This document shows positions 31,571 to 42,180 of a stretch of 64,000 bases of DNA, piece by piece. Under the pieces are notes generated by a model. It ran no database searches. It saw only the letters and a list, made by a program, of their open reading frames with translations, and was not told where the DNA came from. The stretch lies in NCBI GenBank assembly GCA_030512295.1, contig JAULSR010000006.1, positions 248,001 through 312,000 of the forward strand, written 5' to 3'. How positions within the stretch are numbered: the stretch's first letter is position 1; each line of letters opens with the position of its first letter. The DNA is from Bombardia bombarda. Lineage: Eukaryota > Ascomycota > Sordariomycetes > Sordariales > Lasiosphaeriaceae. Made by a program: the position numbers and the translations under genes.

Positions 31571-33566
31571 TTACCGATACTTCGGGACACTAATAGACAT
31601 CCTACCTTTCTTGTCCCTCTCGATCCTGACGCCGCGGCTCGGCTCCTCGACCCGCTCGACCGTCTCCTCCAGCAGCACCAGCTCGCCCGTCGACAGCCGC
31701 TCGGCCTTGACCAAGTCGCGGCTCGAGTGCCTCTCGTGTCTCGATCTCTCGCGGCGCGCCAGCTGCTTCTCAAGGTGGCGGATCTCGGAGCGGATGTCGT
31801 CGTGGTGGTGCGAGCCACGGCGGCGATCTCTGTCTGACGTGACCAGCGCCAGAGGACCAACTGGAATCTCCCCAGAGACTTCACGCGGTCGCGCGTCGAC
31901 AATGTAGGGGGTGGCCGTAGTCGACGTGTCGTAGGAGGTGCCGGTGTCGTATGAGCTGGTACTGTACGATGCGGTAGTATATGACCGGGCGGGCGATACC
32001 TCGCGGGCGAATGTGGTGGTCTTGACGTACTCGGTCGGGGGATGAGATGGGGTGCCGGCGTTGACAATGACCGGCGCCGGGTGGTGCGACGAAGGTGGCC
32101 TAGGCGGCGGTGAGGGCATCTGGACGTATTCTGTTCGACGCTCCTCTACGGGCATTTGCACATACTCAGTCCGTCGTTCCTCCACCCGCCGTTCTTCGAC
32201 AGGCATCTGGATGTACTCTGTTCGACGCTCTGATGGAGCGGGAACTTGTATGTACTCCGTCCGGCGTTCTGATTGGGGAGCGGGAACCTGGATGTACTCG
32301 GTCCTGCGCTCTTGTGCCGGCATTTCGATGAACTCCGTCGTCGTTCGTCGCTCTTCGATAATGTCACCAGCACTGGAGCGAGCGGCCAGGACCTCAAGTT
32401 CACCTGCGCATGTCAGCTTCTTGTTCGAGTTTTAGCAACGTAAAGGATGGGAGAACCTACTCTTCTTGTAGTCATCGCTGAGTTTCAACAAGTCGTCGAT
32501 GTTGTGTTGGCCCAGGGCCTTCTGAACAATTATCGTATTACCCTGCACATTGTTAGCGGCCATTTGAATGAGGCAGTGACTCAGTTGAAGAACAACTAAC
32601 CTCTTCAATATAGGGATAGCCCATGTCGATAAGGGCCCTTTTGGAAACCAGACGAGCGGGAATACGAGTTTTGCCCTTCTTGGGGTACTCGCTCTTTGTG
32701 GTTATTGTTGTGCCACCACCACTGCTGCTTGAAGAGCTGCTGGATCTGCTCGAAGATGCCCTTGACTTGCTGCGGACAGTCTTTGTACGATGACTGGTGG
32801 CCTGCGAGGTGTGCGAGTCTCGACTCCGCGACCGATGGCGAGTGCGAATAATTTCCTTCTCACGCACGCGCTCGGGCAGGTGGAAGTCATCATCTCCAAA
32901 ACGATGGGGGTCAGATACTTGGATCTCCTGGAAGGTATCCCGCTCGGCAAAGACTCTTGGTGGGGGGAGGGCTCGCGAGCGGGGCAATGGGATTGGGACA
33001 TAGGGGGGCGCGCGGTATTCTGGCCTCCTGGCTGGGGGTCCGTATTCTTCTCTGTCATAGAATCCTCTTGGTTTCCTGTCAAATGTGTCTAGACTTGACT
33101 GGCGTCTGTGCAACTGGCCGGGTCGCCTAGGGGGAGACGGGCTCTTGTATCTCAGCTTCTCCTTCTCGATAACAACTCTTCGGTCGACGAAGTCGGATTC
33201 GGGTGGAGAGGGTCGGCGTCGGGCACGGGGTTCTTCGTCGTATTCAACCCGACGTCTTTCACGGATCACGAGGTCCTCATCGTCATGGGGACGGTAGCGA
33301 CGCTCAGAGCGGTCGCGGCCGGCGACGGACCTGTCCGGTGGCGGGTGGGACGGAGCACGAGAGGGCGGCCCACGAGAGTAGACGGTATCCTCTTCGAATC
33401 GCTCCCGCTCTCGCTCTCGGGCATCGGTGAAGCGGTCGCGGTCTTGTTCTTGAAAGAATCGATCTCGATCCCAGCGCGCAGGCCGCTCAGAGCGCTCAGA
33501 GCGTTCTGGTCGGTCGAGACGGTCAAGTTCGGGGACGGACGGCCTGTATGCCATGGTAGCTGGCAA
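31571..33566 (-). CDS. DUF8035-type protein with Arg-rich head and RTEY repeats
   Basis: Three exons, 33566-32601, 32542-32461 and 32403-31571, give 626 residues. The N-terminal half is Arg/Glu/Pro-rich and disordered (RSERSERPARWDRDRFFQEQ) with an RS-type patch (RHRSRSRDSHTSQ). The conserved core spans the first introns: PARLVSKRALIDMGYPYIEE, then GNTIIVQKALGQHNIDDLLK, the fungal domain I know as DUF8035. Next come six to seven copies of an ERRTEYIQVPAP-like unit, then a coiled coil (RSEIRHLEKQLARRERSRHE) and the end RMSISVPKYR. The molecular role of this family is not established. The RS-like segments suggest a nuclear protein, which is inference. The start may instead be the Met four codons later (33554). 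Confidence 0.85.
32105..32320 (-). repeat. Coding tandem repeat, RTEY[IV]Q[VM]P units
   Basis: Six copies of a 36-48-base unit encode RTEYIQVP or RTEYVQMP blocks inside the DUF8035-type protein. Unit spacing varies because of short VEERR or APQSE linkers. Confidence 0.85.
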
Positions 33567-36433
33567 CGGGGCCGGGAGCGGGAGTGGCGTCGGCGGCGGG
33601 AGTGGGTAACGGCGACAAAGACAAAATAGTTATCGAAGAGGGGCAACTGGCCCAGAAAGGCAACACCTGCAAGATGTGTGGCTTGTCAAGGCAGACAGGC
33701 AGCTCAACAGAACAGCAAAGACGAGAGAAAATGAGCAAACGGGCGGAAGTAGATCTGCAGTTTCCGTCTGCAGTTTCTGGTGCAGTACAAGGGCTATTAG
33801 AGGCAGAAAAAGATAGCTAGGCTGGGCCTTGCTCTTCGCTGTTATCCCGCGCAATTTTTAGATAGAGTTCTGTAGGAAAAGAGAGCGAGCGAGGTCAAGG
33901 TTTCAGGCGTCCTGCGTCCAAGATGTTGGTCCTATGACGACAGTTGCATGGACGAAATTAGCGGCAGAAGAGGGGAGAGGGGGAGACCAGCTAGCGCTGT
34001 GAGTGGGCACGTTCTGGCTGGTCGGCCCTGCTCAGGCGTGGAATTTGCTCTGCCGCGTTTTGGCTTTTCTCCTTCAGGGATGTTGATGCAACCAACGCGA
34101 GGTCGATGGAAACAATGCATCTCACTCAACAAGCGGCCTCCCGACGGGAGTTGAACGGCGCGGAAAGCTTGTCAAGTCTCACGGCCTCTTTGGCATCAGC
34201 AATTCCTTCAGATTGCGAGTCATATCGAGAGTGCCTCACCTCGACAATTCCCAGCGTTTGCCTACCCCATTGGATCACTACACCTATCCTCAGGTGGCGG
34301 CCTCGAAAAGGTCCGAGGTGCAGGGCGGGCGGTGATACCGTGCCTACAGTGCGACGGCAGGCGCAGCAGCCCGTCCAGGATGCTGGCTGAGCCTGAGCAA
34401 GAACGACCCCGTACGAATAAACTAATTCGTATAACGACCGAGACTCGCCAACCCCAGCCTTTCTCAACTGAAACACGAAACGACTCGGGAGAGCTTCACC
34501 GACTCACTGACTCTCACCAAGGCAGCGGTGGTCCTTAGAGCAAGAGCGACAACTGATTTTATTACACGTCCTGGCAGCTGAAGCTACTCGCGCGCGATGG
34601 TTCGTGTTGGTGAAAGGGGGCTGGGTGTGTGCCTGGCTTAGCAGACGACAACATTTTGGCGGTCGCGCTCAGTGTTTGGTGGCTGGGGTATCGCGGTCGC
34701 GTTCTTAGGTCCCCATGGTTCTGGCTGCTTCGCCTAAACCATATTGCACCCAAACTTCATCTCCAAGCCCGTGCACGCGCTCTAGGCCTCTTGGCTATGG
34801 TAAAGAGCAGGAGAGGAAACGAGGGAACTCACCACTCGACGATATCCCCTCTTTTCCACGAATTGCTCGAGGCCGTGACCCTCCATCTCCTCAATCCCTC
34901 CTTCCCACATGCAACTCTTGGGCAGCCATTTTGCCTCGACGGGCAGCATTTTGGCACTTTGAGCTTTTGTCGATCAGTCGCTGGAGTTTCGAGACCCAGA
35001 AAGATACATGTTGTTAGTGTTTGCTAGGCGCCTGGGACGTGGGTTGAGCAAGTCTTTTTTGCGCTTTAGATCAAGGACCGTTGAACGTTGCGACGATCTC
35101 CCGGTGGCCCAGCAAGCAGATCAGGTCGGTAGGCTCAGGTTACCAAAGTTGGGCATCCATCTCCCATCCACACCGCGCAGCGGGCAGCGCGTGAAAGCTC
35201 AGGGTCACACAATCGCGACTCTCCAAAGTACAAACACGGCATTTGAGATTCAACTTTTTGGGAGTCTTTGAGGAGGGGCTTACAGCTCTGGTCGCAGCCG
35301 AGCTGCCCCAAGGGTCCCTTAGCATCCTCTTTCCCATGTACGATGACGTCGATAACGCGCACAAGAGTCCACATGGAACACCACCTCACACCTGCTCACA
35401 AGCTCTGCCGACATGTCGTAGAAAAAAACCATTGTCCAACCAATCCACTGCTGAAGGAAAGGTCCCTAGTTCAGATATTTGCCATGTCTTTCTAATGAGA
35501 TATCCTTCTCTAACCGAGCACATATCTTGATACAGACCACGCGGCCTCTTCCCAATCACGACGTTTGCAACCATTGGTGACTGCCACGTATAACGCCTTA
35601 TGACCGGTATTTTCCAGTGCTGCCTCAGGTCACGTCACGCAGTGAGGAGCGCTTCACAAAGCAAGCAACGATCCGATACACGAGTTTTTCGACAGTGCCT
35701 AAATTAGCCTCCCAAGATTTAAGCGTCTTCCATCGGTTTGGTTCCAACCTATCATCCCAGGGCCTGTCCCAGCCGTTCGGTTTCTCCCGTAGATGGCACA
35801 ACCAGCCAATCCCTCTCCCCCGGGCGATTCGGTGTGCAAGGCTCCTTGTTTGCTTACCTACCTACCTTAGGTAGTGTAGAAATGCATGCTTCTGACACAG
35901 CCTTACATACGTTATCTATGTACGGAACCGTTCATGTGAGTAATTGTACCTTCGACGACGGTCGACTTCCTAGCAACGCAGGCAAATGCAAATTCTCCGA
36001 CCTAGTTATATATGCCCTAAGTCGTACAAGATGTTAGACGAAGCGTGTCTCTAATATCCTAATCACGATCAATGTTGCAACAAGCCAACATGAAGCAAAC
36101 ACACGGGCACAATACGGAAGTAACACGTTGAGATAGACGTTCTCTGGACACACATAACGACAGATTAGGACCCCAAGTGTCCCCTCGTAAAATTTTGTCT
36201 ACCTCATGATAGTAAATACTATGTACCATGCTGAAAACAAACAAACTTTTTGCCAGGCTAGGACGAACCCCTCAGTCCCTCTGCCCCTTTTTGGTCCCTG
36301 GTACTCAAACAACTCCGGTAGATGGTGGTGTGCCCAAACGAGAAAAAGAAATATGAAGAAAGAAAATAGCCATGCGACTCGCCTCATACAAAGGAAACCT
36401 TAAGTACGCAACCCCAAATCTCAAATCATCCCT
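33567..36433. other. Long intergenic region, no gene seen
   Basis: This is 2.9 kb upstream of the DUF8035-type gene and downstream of homocitrate synthase. Several open frames (such as 34629-35027 and 35617-35874) have random-looking composition and no family resemblance. A CTTACCTACCTACCTTAGGTAG element lies at about 35852-35873. Confidence 0.45.
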
Positions 36434-38351
36434 TTAGACGCCGTTTGTCGCCATGGTCTTCTCCTCTCCGTTTTGTACCAAGACATGGGGCGTCTTGCCG
36501 TTTGTCTGTGATTGCTCATGGAGGCCGAGGTGGAAGCTGCGGATGATGGAGTCGGCATCGTCGATGGCGATGGGCCTGACATCGGCGAGGGTCTTGATCT
36601 TGGCGGTGCTGTTGGGAAATGGGTTAGCCCAATTGTTCGGCTTAGGTTGAGGCGGGTGGATAATACGTACACTTCCTTGACTTGGTCGTCGGTCATCTCG
36701 AGGCCGAGCTGTCCGACTCTGGTCTTGACGGCGTTCCAGCCTGTCAAGCGAGAGGCGAAGTGGACGTAGCGCGTGAGGCCGAAATCAGCGGGGTTGAGAA
36801 TCTCGTATGTGCTGGGGTTGTTGAGGATGGCCTTGGCGTGGATACCAGCCTTGTGGGTGAAGGCGCAGAATCCGGTGATGGGGTTGTTGAAGGGCGTGTT
36901 GACCTGGACGGCCTCAGCGACCATATCCTCGATCTGAAAAGAGACGTTAGCAACGGGCTTTAACTCGTTGAATCATGCAATCATCTTACCTCCTTGAGCA
37001 TGTGCAGCTTGTACTTGCTCTTGACGTAGTCAGGGGCCGTCACCACCATGCGGGCCAAGAGGCCGCCGAGAGGGGTGATTCCGTTGCGCTCGCCGATTCC
37101 GAGCACACTGGTGTCGATGTGTGTAGCACCGGCCTCGAGAGCGCAGTAGGCATTGGCAATGGCACAGCCAGTGTCGTTGTGGAAATGGGTCTCGATGTCA
37201 CACGCTTGATACAGTTATTAGCTTGGTCTCGAATTTAGGCCTGCGGCAGATCGTATCTTACAGACAACACCTCTCAAGGTGCGTACGAGATCGTACACTT
37301 GACGGGGAGAAGCGCAACCAACGGTATCAGCGATACCGACACGGTTGACACCAACCTTGTCGACAGCTCTGTACAGGGACAGCAGATCGACAAGGTCTGA
37401 ACGGAAGGAGTCCTCGCTGGAGACTAATGGTTATTAGTAAGGGCTGCACGGTGTGCGCCAAGGTAGGTTGACTCACAGCGGACCTCGAGTCCTTTGGACT
37501 TGACGAACTCGATAACCTCAATAGCCGTCTTCTCGATATAGGCCATGTTCTTGCCGTGGCTGTGCTCGCGCAGGAAGCTCGACGTGCCAATGACAACGTC
37601 AAGGCCATCTACACCAGTCTCGACAGCCAACATGGCATCGCGCATATCGCAACGAACATCTATAAGAGTTGTTAGTCAAGCATAACTAATTGTCGATCCA
37701 CAATGGTGGCGACTCACGGGTCAGGATCTTGGCCTTAAGTCCAAGCTTGCAGATGGCCTCGCAGTCCTTGCGCGACTGCTCGGAAGCAGCAGGCGACGTC
37801 ACTTCGATATAGTCGACTCCGAAGGCATCGAGGGCTGTTGCGACATGTGAGTCATTGATCTAAACAATGCAAAACAGTCATTGGGGATTTTCGCATACCC
37901 TTGGCACTAATTCGGTTGAAGAAAATAAGTTAGCTACGTCCATCTGCACCAAATCAGGGGCTGGAGTTGGAATTAGGGGCACTAACATCTTGATCTTGGT
38001 CTCGGTGTCGAAGTAGGCATTGGCGAACTGCTCTCCCTCTTAATTGCCCATAAAATTAGCTGCGTGAACGATCGGGGCGTCGGAACTGGAAGCGCACCTC
38101 TGAGGGTCGACTCGATAATCTGAAAGTTGTCGACGTTGGAGAGAAAGTCGCCCACGGGCTGGTAGGGGTTCCTTTGGAAGTTGGCCTGGTGGTGGCACAT
38201 CATCAGCACGCTGTATGGAACCTAGTTGTATGGCGGGGTTGGGCCTGGCAGAATAGGGCAGAATAGTACGTTCAATACATACATTGCCGTTGTTGTTGCG
38301 CCCGATGGGGGCAGCGCCGTTGGCGCCGTTGGTGTTGTCTGTTCCGCACAT
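36434..38351 (-). CDS. lys20: Homocitrate synthase (lysine biosynthesis)
   Basis: It condenses acetyl-CoA and 2-oxoglutarate to homocitrate, the first and feedback-controlled step of the alpha-aminoadipate lysine pathway. Ten exons: 38351-38283, 38185-38098, 38038-37987, 37906-37899 (only 8 nt), 37834-37718, 37659-37477, 37423-37262, 37204-36990, 36933-36671 and 36608-36434. They give 443 residues. Landmarks of the yeast Lys20 type are IIESTLREGEQF (metal/substrate), VDYIEVTSPAASEQSRKDCE, RFSSEDSFRSDLVDLL, the metal-binding HFHNDTG, GIGERNGITPLGG, and the regulatory part ITGFCAFTHKAGIHAKAIL with VHFASRLTGWNAVKTRVGQL. Exon 2 might begin earlier (38221), adding 12 residues. A GCN4-type site lies upstream. 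The symbol follows the yeast orthologue. Confidence 0.95.
37899..37906 (-). other. 8-nt micro-exon of homocitrate synthase
   Basis: The reverse strand reads TGCCAAGG between an AATTAG acceptor and a GTATGC donor. It joins AT from the previous exon and CC from the next to make ATT GCC AAG GCC, Ile-Ala-Lys-Ala. This restores the family sequence KIxIAKALDAFGVDY, and no other arrangement keeps frame. Confidence 0.85.
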
Positions 38352-38526
38352 GTTGTCTCGTGATATTTTCAGTAAACAATGACAAGATGGAAGAGTTAAT
38401 AGCGGATAGAAAGGTTCAAGACAGGTAGAGAAAGGGAAAATTTGAAGTGTTGACGACGCCCCCCGATGTCGCTGAAATAGGTACTGGGACGCTGGCTTGT
38501 CGGCTCGATCCGCCCTCCGCCTTGAA

Positions 38527-38533
38527 TGAGTCA
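38527..38533 (-). promoter_or_regulatory. GCN4/CpcA-type box (TGAGTCA)
   Basis: TGAGTCA, a full match to the palindromic general amino-acid-control element TGASTCA, lies 176-182 bases upstream of the homocitrate synthase ATG. Lysine genes are known targets of the GCN4/CpcA/CPC1 regulators in fungi, so placement fits. Function is inferred. Confidence 0.55.
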
Positions 38534-40103
38534 AGCAGAATTTTCAGCGGGTAGCCATCCAGGGCGTCAGTCATGGCATCCCATTGACCCCGCAGCGGGC
38601 ACAAAAAAGATGGTGCCAAGAGCCTATTGACCGCCTTGTCGTCCTAAAACCTCTGGGATTGAGGGCCATGATTGGCTGGCTGGCTCACTAACACGGTTGG
38701 CATCACGTCACACTCTCCCCTCATGGTACCTAACTATCCGTCCCTTACGGCTACCTATTATCTAGCGAGATGCACCGACACAGTCTGGAACACTGCGAAT
38801 AAAAACACCCAGGCCATACGGGAGGCACCAATAGTCTTATTATCTTTTCCACTTTAAGTTATAAGTCACAGGACAAACAATGCAATTAATGTCGACATGT
38901 CAATCTACTCATCATGGAAAATTTGTTGCCCGACCGGCTGTGACCCCCGAGAAATGTTACCCCTCGTCATGTGGCAAAGCTAGTGTTGGTTGTCCTGGGC
39001 CAGACCAGGTATCCATGCAAGATGCTGTTTGCGTCCAGGCTATCGGAAAACATTGTCATGAGAGCCGGCGCTGGATCAAAGCTGTCTTGCAACGAAAAGA
39101 CTGAAATCTTGATCGAATTTGCCATCAGAGCTCATAAGCTTAGCTACAGGTCAATCCATCAATCCCATTGGGACTCGCTACGTAATACTTTTGCCTAGGT
39201 GCTGGATTAAATGTCCACCGGGCACACCTCCCGGGGTCCGCCAGTTACCTGGCAGTGAACCCCGCATCCGTCCAGCGGCTGATCAGCTAGATCCCCCACA
39301 TTTTTGTGCAGCTGGGTGGCCCTGTAAGGTACGTACTCGATGTTTTAGCGAGCTTGGATTTGGCCACTTGAAATCTGCGCGGGGAGGGGCGGCGGAACCC
39401 TGAACTCCCATACGAAAAGGATTGGCTGAGAAATTGGGACCAAGCGGTTGGCCTCGTTCCTCGCAGTAAACCTGCAGGTACTCTGCTCCCTACCTAGTCT
39501 AGGACACTACAGTTTCTTCTCCGATCCAATGCCACACTTGTCGTCGTCTTTGCTGTTCTTTGTTGTCCTCCGGGATCGCTTCGATGACATGCAGATACAA
39601 AACTTTGTCGAATGCTACGCTACCCGCCTTACATAAAGTACAACGTGATTCGTTTGCCTGCCGTATAACCACTGTCGTCTGGTGATGGGCTCGCGTGGGT
39701 CTACTGCTACCCACCTACACCAGCAGACAAGCTACCCTACCCACAATCTTTATTTCTCTCAACAATGAAAAGGGCAGCAGGCGTGATAGGCAGGGCATGA
39801 GAGACTAGCCACATCACACTTCACCTTTAGAACGTGTCAGCTCATGTGAGGCTAGAGCCGAGGCTTGGGTGTGGGCAACCACGCTGGTCGTGTTTTGTTT
39901 TGTGTGGCCTGATTTAACTGCAGTCTGCATCCTGCACTCCTGGGCGGCTCCGATAACCAACTTGCTGGGCAGGCCCAGACTCGCGGTCTTTTTCGCTACT
40001 TCAGACGGGATCAGCACATATCGCGTGGAAATAAACCAGCCTGACGCAGCAAGACGCAGCAAACGCGCAGCGAAGAGGATCCGTCGTTTTGGCACCGTTG
40101 CAG

Positions 40104-40110
40104 TATAAAT
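40104..40110 (+). promoter_or_regulatory. TATA-like element (TATAAAT)
   Basis: TATAAAT about 200 bases before the TANGO2-type ATG at 40309. Confidence 0.35.
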
Positions 40111-40308
40111 AGGAAGGAAGGGCCGGTCTCAAAATGGTGCCAGGCTAGAAACTCCAGTTACCTACCTCAGGTACCTAGATCAAGATACCCAACGAAAACC
40201 CAACAAACAAAGTGCCCGAACTTGTCAATTCTGTTCTTTGTACGATTCGCCGTCTGCGCACCACACTCACACGTAAACCAACACACGATCAACAAGCCGA
40301 CGCCGAAG

Positions 40309-41421
40309 ATGTGTATCGTGCTCCTAACCACGTCGCATCCAAAGTATGCCCTCGTTGTGCTTGACAACCGAGACGAGTACATCCTTCGACCAACCAGCAG
40401 ACCACACTGGTGGACAGCCAAGCCCGAGTCGCAACCGTCATTATTGTCCACGGCGACCCCCATAGCCGACGTCGAGGTGCTCTCAAGTCGAGACTTGCAG
40501 CGCGCTGAACAGGGCACCTGGCTGGGCATCACAAAGGGCGGCAACTTCGCCGTGCTGACTAACTATCGCGAGACGGACACGCAGGATGCGGCCCACCCAG
40601 TACACGGAAAGCGCAGTCGCGGCGGCATGGTGACTGCCTGGCTGGGCTCAGATCCGGCAGAATCGGCCGAGAGTTTTGTCCGTCGCATGCTTGAGAGCGG
40701 CGACGTCAAGGGCGTGGGGGGCTTCTCCCTGCTCTGCGGCAAGCTGCGCAAGGCAAAGGGCGAGAAGAAACTGGAGCCCCTGGCCATCATCTCAAACCGA
40801 AGCGACCATCTCGAGGAGGTCCCCTGGGTTTGCGGCCAGAGAAATAGGGTCCACGGGCTCAGCAACGCCATCTACGCCGAGCACAACGAGGAGACGCGCG
40901 AGACCATCTGGCCCAAGGTGCGAATGGGCACCGACATGCTGACCACGACTGTCGAAGTTGCCGTTAGCGACGGCCTGGAGGAGGAGGCGCTGCTCGACGT
41001 CTTGTTCAAGATCTTGGATACGGATAATTTCCCGGACAAGCACACCATTGACCTCGAGGAGGGCATTCCTCTACTGAAGCACTCCATCTTTATCCCCGCG
41101 ATTGGCAGCCAGGAGCACGAGCGCGAGATGGTGGCTGCCAGGCAGCGTGGAATCATCAAGCCGGCTGACCATGGGGCTGCTGCCGAGTCGCTGACAGAAG
41201 AAGCGCGTCCGGACGATCAACCCAATGGCTTCCAGACGGGCCTCTATGGCACTCAGCGCCAGACTATCCTGCTCGTTGACTGGGACGGCAACGTTACTTA
41301 CACGGAGCGCGCCCTGTGGGACGAGTTTGGCAACCCGATCGCACGAGGCGAAGGGGACTTGACCTTCAAATTCAAGATTGAGGACTGGAAACACCCGGAT
41401 GAGAAGGAGGAGAACTTATGA
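40309..41421 (+). CDS. TANGO2 / NRDE family protein
   Basis: Single exon, 370 residues from the ATG at 40309. An in-frame ATG 29 codons earlier is open but lacks family resemblance, and the MCIVLLTT start matches the conserved Met-Cys opening of the family. The signature is VVLDNRDEYILRP (the NRDE motif), then GTWLGITKGGNFAVLTNYRE. Further on come RSRGGMVTAWL, GFSLLCGKL, ISNR, GLSNA and a C-terminal TVLLVD-like strand (RQTILLVDWDGNVTYTERAL). TANGO2 proteins are cytosolic or organelle-associated and linked to Golgi organisation and to lipid/CoA or heme handling. The exact reaction is debated, so none is assigned. Length fits fungal members. Confidence 0.92.
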   Translation: MCIVLLTTSHPKYALVVLDNRDEYILRPTSRPHWWTAKPESQPSLLSTATPIADVEVLSSRDLQRAEQGTWLGITKGGNFAVLTNYRETDTQDAAHPVHGKRSRGGMVTAWLGSDPAESAESFVRRMLESGDVKGVGGFSLLCGKLRKAKGEKKLEPLAIISNRSDHLEEVPWVCGQRNRVHGLSNAIYAEHNEETRETIWPKVRMGTDMLTTTVEVAVSDGLEEEALLDVLFKILDTDNFPDKHTIDLEEGIPLLKHSIFIPAIGSQEHEREMVAARQRGIIKPADHGAAAESLTEEARPDDQPNGFQTGLYGTQRQTILLVDWDGNVTYTERALWDEFGNPIARGEGDLTFKFKIEDWKHPDEKEENL

Positions 41422-42180
41422 TTGATAAAACTGTTTTTTTTTTTTTTTTTGAGCGACAGGGGGGCTGTTGACAACAACACCACCACCACGGAGTAGATTT
41501 GGCGCAATTGGTCTTTGGTTATCACGAAAGCATTCTAGACATTTGGAAAACAAATAGCAGCGCCTTTGGCTATCATGCTATCTCTCTGGTCGATTTGGAG
41601 GACTCCTGGGTTGGTAGAAAAGGTACGCATCGCGGGTTCCCCACCCCCAAGTACCAGGGGATATTTTCTATGATGCCTTTTTTATTTACATTCTGAGTTT
41701 CATCCCATGAGCCAAGCGGGGCTCTCTATTGTTTTATGACCCCTTGGATGGAGGTTTTGAGCCAATTGCCGCATGCCCAAATATTTTCTGTTGCTCCTGC
41801 CCCGGTCGTGCCTTCCTCGCCTGCAGCTTTCGAGTGCTCTGATCGCTTTTTCCTTTAAGAATAGTTTTCGCCCTGGGTTGTCCTGTTTGGCACCCACCAC
41901 TTCTCTCTCGCACCCGACCTGCCATTCCATGCTCGCTATTGGGAATCCTTCCCCTTTTTACCACCCCGCCCCATCCCTCCTCACGGGCGACTGCACCTTC
42001 GACAGCGGCCTAAGAGAGCATGACAGGCAGCTGCCTATTGATCGCATCCCGTACTGACATTTCTGTTCTCCCACCCCGTCTACAAATTGACATCCATCTT
42101 CTCCCCTGCGCAGTTTCTTTCTTGTCTGCGAAAAGTCGTCCCACTGCTGTCAGCATTATTCGTTTCTTCGCTAACATACA
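41422..42180. other. Intergenic with long T run
   Basis: A run of about 18 T at 41433-41450 follows directly after the TANGO2 stop. The rest, C/T-rich toward 42100, is the promoter and leader of the next gene. No gene is seen. Confidence 0.5.

Larger units (their letters stand above)
38352..40308. other. Divergent intergenic region
   Basis: 2-kb shared upstream region of homocitrate synthase (left) and the TANGO2-type gene (right). It holds the GCN4-type box at 38527, a CCTACCTAGTCTAGG element near 39491, TTACCTACCTCAGGTACC near 40159, and a TATA-like site at 40104. No gene is seen. Confidence 0.5.

Noticed and set aside
34629..35027. 132-residue forward open frame in a long spacer
   Set aside because: Composition looks random, with no promoter, intron or family signals.
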